A stretch of 64,000 bases of DNA. Origin: Heterohyrax brucei (taxonomy: Eukaryota; Chordata; Mammalia; Hyracoidea; Procaviidae). Positions 22,655-35,487 of the stretch are shown one piece after another. Positions within the stretch are counted from its first letter, which is position 1. Each line of letters begins with the position of its first letter. The DNA is taken from contig CM053140.1 of the NCBI GenBank assembly GCA_028571685.1, forward strand, positions 221,855,323 through 221,919,322, in the 5' to 3' direction. A model generated the notes under the pieces. It saw nothing but the letters and a program-made list of their open reading frames with translations. It was not told the origin of the DNA and ran no database searches. The position numbers were made by a program, and so were the translations under genes.

Positions 22655-24641
22655 AGGGGCAAAGATGGGAGAATAGGCAGATGCTTCCTGTGATCCCTCT
22701 TACAACAAACACTCTCCAGTAAATAAGAGAATATATTACATATGACTATCTAGGGACCCTGAATATCAAAGACAAATTTGAGGAGTTAGACTGAGTGGCA
22801 AGGGGAGGGAAAGTTCAGAAGTGGTGAGGATTTGTCAGAATTGACCTGCCCAGGACTGTGCAGGCTATATCAGACAGCGCACAAGCTGAGGCTGAAGTAA
22901 GCAACAGTGCCTGCAATGCATTTTCTACACAGGGAGAAGTGGAATGACAGAGTCTGCTCAAGTTTTCAGAACCAGGGAGAAGCAGCACTGAATCTTCAGA
23001 AGTTAAATGTAAGTGTGTAAACTACCCTGATGGGTTTAAAAAACCCCTTCCTCCTCTGGAAATTACCTCTTTCCCATTTACCTGCCTTCTACCTGCTCTG
23101 CTCTGGAGCCCATCCAGCTTCAGCAATTGCTGCACAGCTCCCCCTACCCCGGGCTCGAATTGCAGTCCACTGTATGCCCCAATTCAACTCCACAGCACTT
23201 GGCTGGCTTGGATATGCCCTGATACATTCTCTCAGGTTTGGAGAGGGAACAAATTAACAAACAATAAGAAAGCAGAAGTGGCAATATTAATCTCTGGAAA
23301 TAGAATGTGAAGCAAAATCCACCATGAAAGATAAGAAGGGACACTGTACAATGATTAAAGTGTCAATACACCAAAAAGACATAATGATAAATGTTTACAA
23401 GGCCAATGACAGGCCTCCTAAATACATAAAACAAACTCAGACTGCGTTGGTAACAGAAATAGACAGTTTTACAGTACTAGCAGGAAGACTATAACACACT
23501 ACCTTTGATGAAGGACAGAGCATCCAGAAAGAAGCTTAATAAAGACAATGAAGATGTACATATCACAATCAATCAACTTGACATCATATACATGTACAGA
23601 AAACTTTGCCCAACAGCAGCCAACTGTATTCTCTTTCCAAAGCATGTAGAACATTCTCCAGAGTAGATTATCTATTAGGCCACAAAGCAAGCCTTAACAG
23701 AATTCAAAGCTTTGAAATACTACAAAGCATTTTTTCAGACCACAGAGTCATAAAAGCAGAAATGCATAACAGAAAAAGTAAGGAAAAAAATCGAATACAA
23801 GGACACTGAACAATATGTTACTCAAAAACTACTAGGTTTGAGAAGAAATCAAAGATAGAATACAGAAATTCACAGCATCAAATGAGAATGAAAATACTTC
23901 TTATCAAAACCTTTGGAACACAGCAAAAGTAGTACTCAGAGGTCAATTTATTTCAATAAATGTACACATGCAAAAAAGATGAAAGGGCCGAAGTCTAAAT
24001 ATTAATGCTAAAATTCTAATAAACATAAAGAGAAGCCCACTACACCAGACAAAAAGGAAATAATAAAAATTAGAGAACAAATAAATGAAATAGAGAACCA
24101 AAAAACAACTGAAAAACTAGCTCTTAGAAAAGATTGATAAAATCGATAAATTGACATAACTGATAAAATTGGCCAAACTGACAAAAAACAAAACAAAGGC
24201 AGCAAATAACCCAACTGAGAAATGAGGCGAGTGATACTACAACTGACCCTACCGAAATTCAAAGAATCATAACAGAATACTAGGAAAAGTTGTACTCCGA
24301 CGTGCAAAGTCCTGAAGGAAATAGACAAATTTCTAGAAAAGTGCGACCTAAGCAAACTAACACAAACAGAGGTAGAAAAACAAATAAACCTGTAACAAAA
24401 GAAGAGATTTAAGAGATAATTAAACAGTAACAACCCAAAACTCCAAACAAAAAGAAAAAGCTCTGGCCCTGACAGCTTCACTGGAGAATTCAACCAACCT
24501 TTCAAAGAAGAGTTAATACTAATACTAAAGATATTTCAGAGCATAGAAAAGGATGGAATATTCTTGAATTCATTCTATGAAGCCATTTTCTGATACTGAA
24601 ACTCAGTAAAGACATCACAAAAAAAGAAAATTACAGATCAG
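22655..24641 (+). mobile_element. L1 copy 2, 5' part (no ORF1)
   Basis: About 22655-23245 resembles an afrotherian L1 5' UTR (gcaaagatgggagaataggc; gatccctcttacaacaaac). It passes straight into ORF2 endonuclease sequence (aaattaacaaacaataagaa, agcagaagtggcaatattaa). ORF1 is absent. ORF2 then follows with stops through endonuclease, linker and the start of the RT (gccctgacagcttcactgga) to 24641, where an A-type LTR is inserted. Confidence 0.72.
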
Positions 24642-25125
24642 TGCTTTACTTATCTGCTACTGCTCTCTAACAGAAATACCACAAGTGGATGGCTTTAACA
24701 AAGGAAAGTTTATTCTTACACAGTTCGATAGGCTACAATCCTGAATTCAGGACGTCTGCTCCAGGAGAAGCCCTTCCCTCTGTTGGCTCTGGAGGAAAGT
24801 CCTTGTGTTGCATCAGTCTTTGGTCAGGGAGTATTTTGGTGCAGGAATCTCAGGTCTGAATGATGTAGTCTTCTCCCAGTGCTGCTTTCTTGATGGTGTG
24901 ATGTTCCTAACTCTCTGCTTGCTTCTCTTTACTTTTATTTCTTGTAGGATAAAGGCCACACTCCAGGGAAACTCCCTTCACAGTGAAGCAGGAAGGTGAC
25001 CTTAGGAAGTGGTTTACAGTCCCACCAGAATCCTCTTTAACACACAGCATAGGAAAATCACAAAATGGAGGGCAATGACATATTTCTATACATACTTTTG
25101 GGGGGAGACAATTCAATCCATGACA
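24642..25125 (-). mobile_element. Solo MaLR-type LTR (A type) in L1
   Basis: Minus-strand A-type LTR splitting ORF2 of L1 copy 2: the L1 reads ttacagatca before it and atatctttcaagaacacaga after it. Ends are TGTCATGGATTGAATTGTCT and AGCAGATAAGTAAAGCA on the minus strand. I do not see a clean TSD; a few bases may have been lost at one side. Confidence 0.8.
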
Positions 25126-25739
25126 ATATCTTTCAAGAACACAGACATAAAAATCTTCAATAAAATTCTACCCATTAGAATTCAACAATATGTCAAAAAA
25201 TAATTCACCACAACCAAGTGATCATACTAAGGATGCAGGAATAGCTCAACATTAGAAAAATAACCAATGTAATAAATAAAACAAAAGATAAAAACCACAT
25301 GATTCTATTGATTGACACAGAAAATGCATTTGACAAAATTCAATGTCCATACATGATAAAAACTCTAGGAAAACAGGAAAAGAAGTTCCTCAGCATCATA
25401 AATCATTTATACATCATTTATACAAAGCCAACAACTAATATCAACCTAAATGCAGAGAATCTGAAAGTAAATTTTTTTTCCTTGAAAATGAGAAGAGAAC
25501 CACACAGGGATATAATTTTATCATCACTCTATATAAAATTGTGTTTTCCGAGCCAGGGCAATTAGGGTCAAAAAAGAAATGAAGACGGCACTCAGCACTT
25601 GGCTGGCCTAATGAGTAAGCAGAAACCCTGATGGTGTAGTCATACAGTGCTACGGCTGCTAACCAAAAGGCTGGCAGATCTATATGAAGAAAACTATAAG
25701 ACACTACTGCAGGTAAACAAAAGATACGTTCATTAATGG
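25126..25739 (+). mobile_element. L1 copy 2, 3' part
   Basis: RT continues here: a frame at 25299-25565 gives [20 protein letters not shown], the RT motif A region with its catalytic Asp (IDTENAFD). The copy ends within ORF2 at about 25739 (aatggaaaaaac), without 3' UTR or a proper tail, and the old antisense L1 resumes at once. An AfroSINE head lies inside it at 25622. Confidence 0.75.
25622..25680 (+). mobile_element. AfroSINE 5' head fragment
   Basis: Only the tRNA-related head is present: agaaaccctgatggtgtagt, gctacggctgctaaccaaaa, ggctggcag. The A-box region is clear. L1 sequence resumes right after it. Confidence 0.75.
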
Positions 25740-26356
25740 AAAAAACAAAGTGGGTGTAATATTTTGTGTTCTACCAACAATGAATAAGGATTTCTGTTGT
25801 CCCACATTCTTCCTAATATTGAGTTGTTGGTAAGAATTCTTATTGAAATTCTTTATATATGCTGAAAACAAGATCTCTGTCAAATATATGCATAGTGAAT
25901 GTAGATCATCATTTTATTTTCTTAATAATGTCTATTGAAGAGCAGAAAATTTCAAATTTTGATGTAGTTCCAGATACTTTAATGAGTAGTGCCTTTTGTG
26001 TCTTATTTAAAAAAGTTTTCCTACTCCAAATCCATGAAGGTATTATCATATCTTTTGTTTCATAAGTTTTATAAACTTACATTTTATGTTCAGATCTATG
26101 ATTCTTCACAAATAAATTTTTGTGTATGATGTGAAATATGAGTCAATTTAATCTTCTTTCCAAATAGTTATCTTTCTGTTTCAGTATAATTTGTTGAAAA
26201 TGTTTCCCTTTTTCTATTGTATTCAATGGACAAATTGGTGATTCTGTTAAAACTCAATCAAATTAATATCTCCAAATCTGTTTCTAGACTTTCTATCCTG
26301 TTACATTGATCCATTTATGTTTTTGTTAGTACAATGCTGTCATGATTACTGTAGCT
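25740..26356 (-). mobile_element. Old L1 (L1M-type), antisense, right part
   Basis: Continuation of the element at 21990: caaagtgggtgtaatatttt, ctaccaacaatgaataagga, ctctgtcaaatatatgcata, atgtctattgaagagcagaa, aagtttataaacttacattt. The two parts abut L1 copy 2 on either side. The bases around the junctions (acagtggctatg on the left, caaagtgggtgta on the right) may be a diverged TSD. Confidence 0.75.
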
Positions 26357-26458
26357 TTTGTTGTTGTTGTTAGGTACTGTTGAGTCGTTTGCAACTCATA
26401 ACCACCCTATGCAAGATAGAATGAAACACTGTCTGGTCTTATATGATGTCCACAGTCT
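26357..26458 (-). mobile_element. RTE1 3' end, antisense, short
   Basis: (gtt)n followed by aggtactgttgagtcgtttg, caactcataaccaccctatg and gaatgaaacactgtctggtc. It is about 100 bp of the antisense RTE1 3' end and stops at the T run that begins the next L1. Confidence 0.82.
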
Positions 26459-27589
26459 ATTTTTTTTAATGATTGAATGAAAATATACTTTCCCATATAA
26501 ATTTGCGTGCCCACTTACATGCAACTCGCACTGCTCTCCCTGCTGGGTGACAGCACACTCTTCCTCTCTGCTGCATACCTGTCTTATCTACCCAGAAATC
26601 TCCTATTCCCTCCTCTCCACCCACTCCCCCACCTCCAGGGGGACATCCTATACATGCATAGAACCATAAAGTGTACACACGATGTGGTCACTCTGTGTCA
26701 CCAGGTATAATCCATTCTTGTCTGAAGAGTTGACCTCCATTGTGATTTATGGACAGGGGCAGCATCAGGGTCAGGAGCCATGAACTCAGGGGAAATCTGA
26801 GGCCCCTGGGCCACCAGCTGTGGTCTTTTAGTGGAGATCTCAGGGTGCACCCATTTTTATTCTTGTGTTGCCAGTGAGACTCACTTTGTGAGTCACAGCT
26901 ATCATTGGTGGTGGCTGGGCACCATCCAGTTCTTCTGGTCACAAGTAGATGTAATGATCCACTCACGTGGGTCTCTCTGTCTTCTAGGTTCTCTTTTCCC
27001 CATGTAGTTTTGATCCTTGGAGATCATCTGTTCTTGCTGAGTTGGGACCACTTGGTGTAGCCTCAGATGGCAGCTTGGCAGATTTTAAGAACCCAGACAT
27101 CACTCACCAATGTAAGTTGCAGAAGGCTCTCTAAGAAAAATGATAGTTGTGCCAATTGGCCTTGAATTCACCTGAGAGCATGGTTCCCGGTCCCCACCCC
27201 AGCTACTCTGTCCTGGCAATATTTGGTTAAGATAGGAGGAGTAATCATGTTACACTGAAATCCAGTTAATATTGATCTTATTTCTAATGTGTGTTGTCAC
27301 AGATTTTACCCAATCAAATTTCTATCAACTATCTAATCTAAACCCTCCCCTCCTTGCCCTCCCTCCTTCTTTGCCCTTGCAGCTATCAAAGAGTCTTTTC
27401 TTTTATGCATAAATCTGTTTTTAAGTTCTTATCTTACAGGTCTCCTACAATATTTGTCCTTTAGTCGCTGACTACTTTCATACAGCATAAAGTCCTCCAG
27501 TTGAAACCAGGTTATCAGATGTTCACTGAAATCATGGTTGTTCTTTCTCATTGCATAGTGTTCCACTGAGTATATATACCCTAGTTTAC

Positions 27590-30500
27590 TTATTCATTCT
27601 TCTGTTGTTGGGCATCTGGGTTGATTCCATCTTTTTGCTATTGTGGACTGTACTGTGGTGAACATTCCTGTGAGTGTACCAGTTGGTGTGAATGGGCTTG
27701 ATTCTGTAGGATAGATTCCAAGCAGTGGAATTACTTGGTCAAATGGTATATCTATATCCAGCTTTTTAAGGGAGCACCAGATTGCTTTCCTAAGAGGTTG
27801 GACCACTTTGCAATCCCACCAATAGTGTAGGAGAGTTCCAATTTCTCCACAGCCTCTCCAACATTTGTTGTTTTGCATTTTTTGGATAATGACCAACCTT
27901 GTTAGAGTGAGATGGTATCTCGTTGCAGGTTTGATTTGAATTTCTTTAATAGCTAATGATCGTGACCATGTCCACATGCATTTTTTGGCTGCCTGGTTCT
28001 CCTCTTTAGACAAGTGTCTGTTCACCTCCTGTGCCCATCACTTAACTGGATGATTTATCTTTTTCTTATTGATATTTTGCAGCACCTTATAGATTATGGA
28101 GATCAGGGGTCAGTCTGACGTATAGTTGCCAAAATTTTTTTCCCATTCTGCAGGTGATCTTTTAATTCTATTGACAAAGTCTTTGGATGAGCAAATGTTT
28201 GATTCTTAGTAGCTCCCATTGATCTATTTTCTCTTCTGTTGACTGTGGCCTGTTTGTCAGATTTTGAAGTCCTTCTCTCTTGTGTATTAAAACTTTCATT
28301 GTTGATCCTACTTTTCTTGGATAAACTTTATTGTTTTAGATTTGGTATTTAGGTCTTTTATCGAGTTTGAGTTGGTTTTTGTATAAGGTGTAAGATATGG
28401 GTCTTGTTTAAGTTTAATGCAGATGGTTATCCAATTTTGCCAGCATCATTTGTTGAAGAGATTGTTTTTACCCCAGATTAATGCCTTAGGGCTTTTGTCT
28501 AGTATCAACTGTTCATAGGAGGATGATGTCATCTCTGGGGTCTCAATTTTGTTCCATTGATCTAGCTGTCTCTGTACCAGTACCAGGCTGTTTTTGACAA
28601 CTGTGGCAATGCAATAGGTTCTAAAGTTTGGTAGTGAAAGGTCTCACAGTGTGTTATTCTTCTTCAGTAGTGCTTTATTATCTGGGGCTTCTTCCCTTTC
28701 CAAGGTCAGTGATTAGTTTCTCCATCTCATTAAAAAATGTCACAGGAATTTGTATTCAAATTGCACTATGTAAGTAAACTGCTTTGGGTAAAATAGACAT
28801 TTTCACAATGTTAAGTTCCTGTTCATGAGCAGAGTAGGTTTCTCCATTTACATAAGTCTCTCTTAATTTCTTATAGTAAGGTCTTGTAGTTCTCTTTGTA
28901 AAGCTCTCTTCTTTCTCTGGTTAGATTCATTCCTAGGTATTTTACCTTCTTGGAGGCTATAGTAAAAGGTATTGATTTGGATGTTTCTGCTTTAATAATA
29001 TCATTGTTGGTATAAAGGAATCCTACTGATTTACTTATTTATCTTGTATTCTGACACTTTGCTGAACTCTTCTATCAATCTGAGTAGCTTACTTATAGAT
29101 TTTTTTGGGATTCTCTGAGTATACAATCATATCATCTGCAAATATGGAGATTTTTACTTCTTTGCTGACTCAGATGTCCTTCATTTTTTGGTCTTGTCTA
29201 ATTGCTCTGGCTAGAACTTCTAGTCCAACGTGGTATAGGAGAGGTGAGAGTGGGCATCCTTGTCTAGTTCCTATTTTCAAGGGGAATTGTTTCAGTCTCT
29301 CTCCATTCAGGATGATGTAGGCAGTTGGCTTTGTATAAATGGCCCTTATTGCATTGAGGAATTTGCCATTATTCCTAGTTTGCTGAGAGGTTTATGCATG
29401 AATAGATATTGGACTTTATCAAATACCTTTCCTGCATCAATAGACAAAATCAGATGATTCTTGTCTTTTGTGATATTTATGTGGTTGATCACATTCATTG
29501 CTCTTCTGATCCAACTTGTGTGCCTGGTATGAATCCAAATTGGTCATGATGAATTATTTTTTTTGATATGTTGCTGTATTCTATTGTCAAGAATTTTGCT
29601 GAAGATTTTTACATCTAGATTCATGAGTGATGTTAGTCTGTAGTTGTCCTTTTTTGTTGCATTTTTCCCTGGCTTTGGTATCAGGGATGCTGACTTTATA
29701 GAATGAATTTGGGAATATTGCATCCCTTTCTATACTGTGAAATAGTCTCAGTAGTAGTGGAGATAACTCTTCTCTCTTCTCTAACAGCTTTGTATAATTC
29801 TGTGGTAAAGCCATATTGGCCAGGGCTTTTTTTGTTTGGTAGTTTTTGGATGACTTTTTCAGTCTCTTCTTTGTAATGGGTTTATTAAGTTGTTTTGTTC
29901 CACCTTGTGATAATTTTGGTAGGTGACATGAGTCTAAGAATTTGTCCATTTCTTCTAGGTTTTCAAATTTGTTAGAGTACAGACTTCTGCAGTATTCTGT
30001 TATGATATTTTTGGTTTCTGATGGATCTGTTGTGACAACTCCACTACCATTTCTTATTTGGGTTATTTGTTTCCTTTCCTGTCTTTCTTTAGTAAGTTTA
30101 GCCAATGGTTTGTCAATTTGGTTGATCTTTTCAAAAAACCACTTTTGGTATTTTCAGTTATTTTATTTGTTCTTCTATTTCTCTAATTCATTTAGTTCTG
30201 CTCTAACCTTTATGATCTGCTTTGTTCTGGTGCCTAAGGGGTTCCTCTGTTGCTCTCTATTTGTTCATGCTGTAGGGTTAGGTCTTGGGTTTGGGTTTTT
30301 TCTTGCTTCCGGATGTGTGCATTTATAGAGATAAACTGACCTCTGAGGACTGCTTTGGCTGTATCCTGTAGGTTTTGGTAGGAAGTGTTTTCATTCTCAT
30401 TGGAATCCGTAAATTTCTTTATTTCTTTATGTTTCTTCCATAATCCATGGCTTTTTGAGCAAGATATTGTTCCATTTCCATGAGTTCCACTTTCTATCTA

Positions 30501-31180
30501 TGTTTTTTTCTGCTATTGATTTTGACTTTAATGGCTTTGTGGTCTGAGAAGATACTTTGCAATAATTGAATGGTATGGATTTTATTGAGATTTGCTTTAT
30601 TTCCTAACACATGGTCTATTCTGGAAAATGTTCCATGTGCACTGCATAAGAAGGTATAGTTGCCTGCTGATAGATAGAAAGTTATGTATATGTCAATGAG
30701 GTCTAGTGGGTTAATTGTGGTAATAAGATCTTTTATGCCATTATTGAACTTTTTTCTAGAAGATCTGTCCAATACTGAAAGTCAAGTGTTGAAGTCTCCC
30801 ACTATTATTGTGGAGTGATCCATCTCATTTTTGATGTAGTCAGTGTTTCTTTGATGTATTTAGATGCTGTAGTATTGGGTGCATAAATATTTAATATTGT
30901 TAAGTCCTGCTTGTGTACAGAACCTTTCAGCAATAAGTAGTACCCATTCTTGTCTATGGTGGTGAATCTTACACTAAAATCTATTTTATCTGAGGTTAGT
31001 ATTGCCACACCTTGTCTTCTTTGTGTATTGTTAGCTTGATATATATTCTTCCATCCTTTAATTTTCAATTTGTTCATATTTTTAAGTCTAAGGTGAGTTT
31101 CTTGTAAGGAACACACAGACAGGTAGTGTCTTTTGATCCAACATGCCACTCATTGTCTCTTTATTGGAGTGTTCAGTGCA
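27590..31180 (-). pseudogene. L1 ORF2 (endonuclease-RT), decayed
   Basis: Pieces in N- to C-terminal order on the minus strand. Endonuclease: 30805-31149 (VCSLQETHLRL, then QANNTQRRQGVAILTSDKID and LTILNIYAPNT) and 30494-30772 (IDIYITFYLS, then SRIDHVLGNK and SDHKAIKVKI). RT N-terminal part: 29587-30105 (MAKLTKERQERKQITQIRN ... NLEEMDKFLDSCHLPKL ... [12 protein letters not shown]). C-terminal, Cys-rich end: 27594-28025 (NKCWRGCGEIGTLLHYWWDC, the L1 C-terminal CX3CX7HX4C-type motif). The endonuclease QETH and SDH catalytic segments remain readable. Stops and frameshifts break the frame between these pieces. Confidence 0.88.
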
Positions 31181-31599
31181 GTCACATTCAACGTAATTAT
31201 TGATAAGTATGTGTTTGGTGCTGACATTGTGATATGTTTATTTTTGTGCTGATGTTTTCTCTGTTGTTCTTATTAATCTGTTCTGGAACATTCTTCTTTG
31301 TAAGTTGATATTTCACCGTTTTCAGGGTTGGTTTTGTGGTTGTTGAGACTCTTGTATTATGTTTTTTGGTTTGATATGTTGCATCATTGTTGTGCTTTGC
31401 TGCTGCCCCTGTAATCCCCCTTAATAGTCTATGTTTAAACCCAATTTTAACCACTACAAGTCTTATTAATGTCTTCTCCATCTGCAAGGACAATAATTAC
31501 TGTAGTACATCACTCTTTTTAATATGATGACATCGTAGTTGTCATGATATGATCACTGGATCACTTCTTTTAACATTACAGCTTTGATTGTGTTTGGAG

Positions 31600-32600
31600 C
31601 TTTCTCTAACGGAGTAGGTCCTGTATTTCCTTCTAAAATATAAAGGTAATGGTTTTGTTCTTCTAAGCCAAGAGCTTCTTTCAATATTTTTTACAGCTTT
31701 GGTTTAGTTTTTACAGTGTCTCTGAGTTTCTGTTTATCTGCTAATGTCTTGATTTCATTTTCATGCTTGAAAGATAGTTTTGCAGGATATATAATTTTTG
31801 GTTGGAAGTTCTGCTCCTTCAAGTCTTTGAATGTGTCATGCCACTGTCTCTGTCCCAGCATGGTTTCTGCTGAGAAATCTGACTACAGCCTACAGGGTTT
31901 CCCTCTGAGTATTAGCTTTGCTTTGAGTCTTATTACCTTTAAGAGTTTCTGCTTATGCTTCATTTTGTTAAACTTGATTATAATATGTCTTGGAGTCTTT
32001 CTTTTGAGATCTATATTGAGTGGCATCTGACATGCATCTTGCATATCTATATTCTCTTCTTTCAGAATTTCTGGATGTTTTCTTTTAGCAGCTCAGCCAC
32101 AATACTCTCTGTGTTTTCAGGTGTCCCACCCTGTTCAGGAACTCCAATGAATCATGTATTATTGCTCTTTATAGAGTCCCACACGCTTCTTAATGCTTTT
32201 TCATTTTTCTTGTTTCTTTTTCTGATTTCTCCTCATAGATGCTGGAGTCAGTAGTTCTGTCTTCAAAGTCAGAAAGTCTCTTCCACTTGTTCAATTCTTT
32301 TTTCTTGTCTTTTAACTGAGTTTTCTATGTCTTTGATTTATCTGTTGGATTTTAGAGTACTGATGTTCCATCAGATCAAGTAGCTTGCTTAATTTTTCAT
32401 TTTGCTCTGCTGCATTTTATATAAGGTCTCGGAGGGCTCTATATATGATCCTTTTGTACTTGTCCTCCAAGAGTTTCAGAAATGTTTCTTCATCTTGGAT
32501 GTTCTTGTATCTTTCTTTTGTGGACCTTCTGAAGCCATAGGTGAATTCTTCCTAATGTTCTGGTCCAAAGTTTGTTGCTTTTCTTACATCTGAAGGTTGT
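31600..32600 (-). pseudogene. L1 ORF1, decayed
   Basis: On the minus strand the RNA-binding and C-terminal domains can be read across stops: RQWHDTFKDLKEQNFQPKII, then YPAKLSFKHENEIKTLADKQ. These are hallmarks of the L1 ORF1 C-terminal domain. An upstream Gln/Lys-rich part (about 32250-32500) fits the coiled coil. Between ORF1 and ORF2 (31197-31493) is a 98-codon frame from the inter-ORF region with no domain of its own. Confidence 0.78.
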
Positions 32601-33507
32601 TTTGTTTTTCTGGTGTTACCTTAATGGGATCTAAAGCTTAGTCTGAAAAGGAAGTTGATCACCAGACACCTCTATATACTCCAGGGCCTTGGCCCAGTGG
32701 AATCTGTGGGGTAGCAGGCTCCGCCTCCTGATTGGCTAAGGCACAGCCCCACTTATAGAGTCACTGCAGAGCCATCAGCTGGCCCTATAACGTGAGGCAG
32801 TAAAGGCTGGAAGAGACGTCATCTGGATGCACCACAGTCATTTCTCTATTGTAAAGTAAAAGGTATCTGGTAGCTTCCAAAATTAGTCAGGCTTTCCGGT
32901 GTGTAAGTCCTCTTCCCAGCTGGCAAAATAAGCATCTCTATATCAAAGACTGCTTTACTGCTGGGATAGTGCCCTCTGGTCAGGCACTGCCTCCCAGCCT
33001 GGGAATTAGGTCCATCTGAGGCTTCCATACAGCAAACTCAGCCTCCCAGTGAATCGAGATGATGACCCCCACGAGCTCTCCTGCCCACCTCAGAAAATGC
33101 TATTCAACAGTGGAGATTCTGAGAGAGAGATCCGAGGTGCCGAGGTGCAGAGATTCCAAGGCCAGGCCCTCCAAATGTGGCAACTCCGCTTGCTGATCTC
33201 ATCAGTGTTGCGTCTGAGCTGTGCTGCCAGTCAAACCTCAGCCCCTTCTGCCGGCTAAGACAGAGGGAAAAAAAAGTTAAAATGGTGATTTACCTCCAGT
33301 CTGTGAGAGCTGGTACTCAACAAGGGAGGGAGTTGGTGAAAGAGAAGTTTCCCGCTAAGTGGTATGTAGACCAAATAGACAGCCCTATGCTGTGTCCTAG
33401 GGCTCACTAAATATCCAGAAGCCTCCTTTTAATTATCAATTGAGACCTTTGTTTCCAGAGTGATTTAGGGAGATGTGTATTTAGTCTGCCTTCTTGACTC
33501 CACTCCC
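32600..33507 (-). promoter_or_regulatory. L1 5' UTR (internal promoter region)
   Basis: About 0.9 kb, GC-richer than its surroundings, upstream of ORF1 on the minus strand. L1 5' UTRs act as internal Pol II promoters; the location and end sequence support this call, but I cannot point to specific factor sites. Short frames at 32846-33410 are composition effects. Confidence 0.55.
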
Positions 33508-34777
33508 GAATCCTTTTATAAGAATAAATTTAGTTATTCCAATTAATTTAGGTGTCCCCAGAAACTATGGTCCCAACCCCTTTCCCTGCTACTCTGTTCT
33601 TCAAAATGCTGGGTTATATTTAGGAAACCTTTTAGCTTTTGGTACTGTTCAGTTGTGCTAATCTCCCTTCTACAATGTGCTGTCACTCCCTTTGCCACAT
33701 CCAATTCCTATGTATTATATAGTCTATGAAAATTCTTGTTCCACCCTCTTCACCCTTGTAACTATCAAGGATTTTCTTCTGTGCTTAAACCTTTTCTTAA
33801 GTTCTTATAATAGTAGTTTTATACAATATTCTTCCTTCAAAACTGACTAATTTTACTCCGCATAATTTCTTCAAGGAGACTTCATGTTAGAAGATGTTTC
33901 CTAAGAGCTTGGTTGTTCTCTATTATTGTGTAGTATTCCATTGTGTGAATATGCCATAGTTTGTCTACTTTTCTGTTGATGGGCACCTAGGTTGATTCTA
34001 TCTCTTTGCTGTTGTGGATATTGCCGCGATAAACACTGGCATGCATGTTTCTGCTTGTGTGACAGCCTTTATTTCTGTAGGATATATTCCAAGAACATAT
34101 GCTGAATCATGTTTCATTTTCTAGCTTTTGAAGGAAGTGTCAGATTAATAACCAAAATGCTTGTGTCATTTTACATTCCCACCAGCAGTGCAGAAAAGTT
34201 CCAGTCTCTCTACAATCTCTTTAATATTTACTATTTTGTGTTTTTTGTTAACTGATGTCAGCCTTGTTGGAGTGAGGTAGTATCTCATTGCAGTTTTGAT
34301 TTGGGTTTCCCTAATGGCTAATGACTGTGAGCATTACTTCATGTATCTGTTAGCTGCCTGGATGTCTTCTTTGGTGAAGTGTCTGTTCATATTCTTTGCA
34401 CATTTTTTAATTGGGTTGTTAGTCTTTTTCTTGTTGAGGTTTTGTAGTAACTTGTAGATTTTGGAGATTAGATGGCAATCAGATTCTTGTTTGCCTACAA
34501 TTTTTCGCAATCTGTAATTAGTCATTTTACTCTTTTGGTGAAATCTTTGGATAAGAATAAGTTTTGATTTTTAGGAGTTCACAGTTATCTTTTTTCTTTT
34601 CCAGTGTTTGTAAGTTGCTAGTAATATTTTGTAGTCTGTTTATTCTGTGCATTAGGGTTTCCAGTATTGTCCTTATTTTTTCTTCCATAATCTGTATTGT
34701 TTTATAATTTTTATTTAGGTCTTTGAGCCATTTTGAGTGAGTTTTTGTACATGATGTGGGTTATGGGCCTCCCTCCA

Positions 34778-34805
34778 TTTTTCTCTCCCTCCCTCCCTCC
34801 CTCCA
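34778..34805 (+). repeat. (CTCC)n microsatellite
   Basis: Tandem ctcc units within antisense L1 ORF2. Confidence 0.85.
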
Positions 34806-35487
34806 TCTTTTTTTCTTTTTTTGTGTGTATAAATGTCCATCTGTGCCAACAGAGATCTGTGCCAACTTGTTAAAGAGACTGTCTTCTCCTCAGTTTATGG
34901 ACTGTGAAGTTTTGCAAAATTTCAGCTGCTCATAGGTGGCTGAAGTCGTAGCTGGATTCTCACTTCTGTTCTGTTGATCGATGTACTTATTTTTGTACCA
35001 ATACTGGGCTGTTTTGACTACTATGGCAGAGTAATAGCTTCTAAAGTCTGGTAGTGTGAGGCTTCCAACTTTGTTCTTTATCTTCACAAATACTTTACTT
35101 ATCTGTGGCTTCTTTCATTTCTATACGAAGTTGGTGATTTGTTTCTCCATCTCATTAAAAAATAACACTGGAATTAGTTAGCTTTGTAACTATAGAGTGT
35201 TTTGTATAGAATAGACATTTTTTCAGAGTGTTAAGTCTTCTTTTCCATGAGCAAGGTGATCTCTTCAGTTTTCTTGCATTAGAGTTTTGTAATTTTGTTT
35301 GTATAGATCTTTTATGTCTCTGGTTAGTTTTATTCCTAGGTGATTTATCTTCTTGGGGGATGTTATAAACGGTGTTGATTTGGTGATTTCCTCTTTGGTG
35401 ATCTTTTTGTTGGTGTAAAGAAATCCAGCTGACTTAAGTATGCTTATTTTATATTCTGGCACTCTGCTGAACTGTTGTTCAATCAGG

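Larger units (their letters stand above)
26459..33507 (-). mobile_element. Nearly full-length L1 (copy 3), antisense
   Basis: About 7 kb, in order from its 3' end: T run and 3' UTR (26459-27590), ORF2 (27590-31180), ORF1 (31600-32600) and 5' UTR (32600-33507). On the minus strand the 5' UTR starts near CGGGAGTGGAGTCAAGAAGG. Both ORFs carry several stops, so the element is not active. The 3' UTR start matches the L1 scrap at 166, so these two are from one subfamily. I see no clear TSD. Confidence 0.85.

Noticed and set aside
23190..23216. A cagcacttggctggcttgg stretch like the RTE/AfroSINE tail
   Set aside because: It lacks the GACTCGACGG part and has no flanking direct repeat; it lies in L1 5' UTR-like sequence and may be chance.
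24008..24505. A 165-codon open frame on the minus strand
   Set aside because: It is the antisense of the L1 ORF2 linker and RT start, where A-rich L1 sequence gives Phe/Leu/Ser-rich antisense frames.
25577..25612. gacggcactcagcacttggc, a possible tail insertion next to an AfroSINE head
   Set aside because: The match is broken by extra bases and no TSD is visible.
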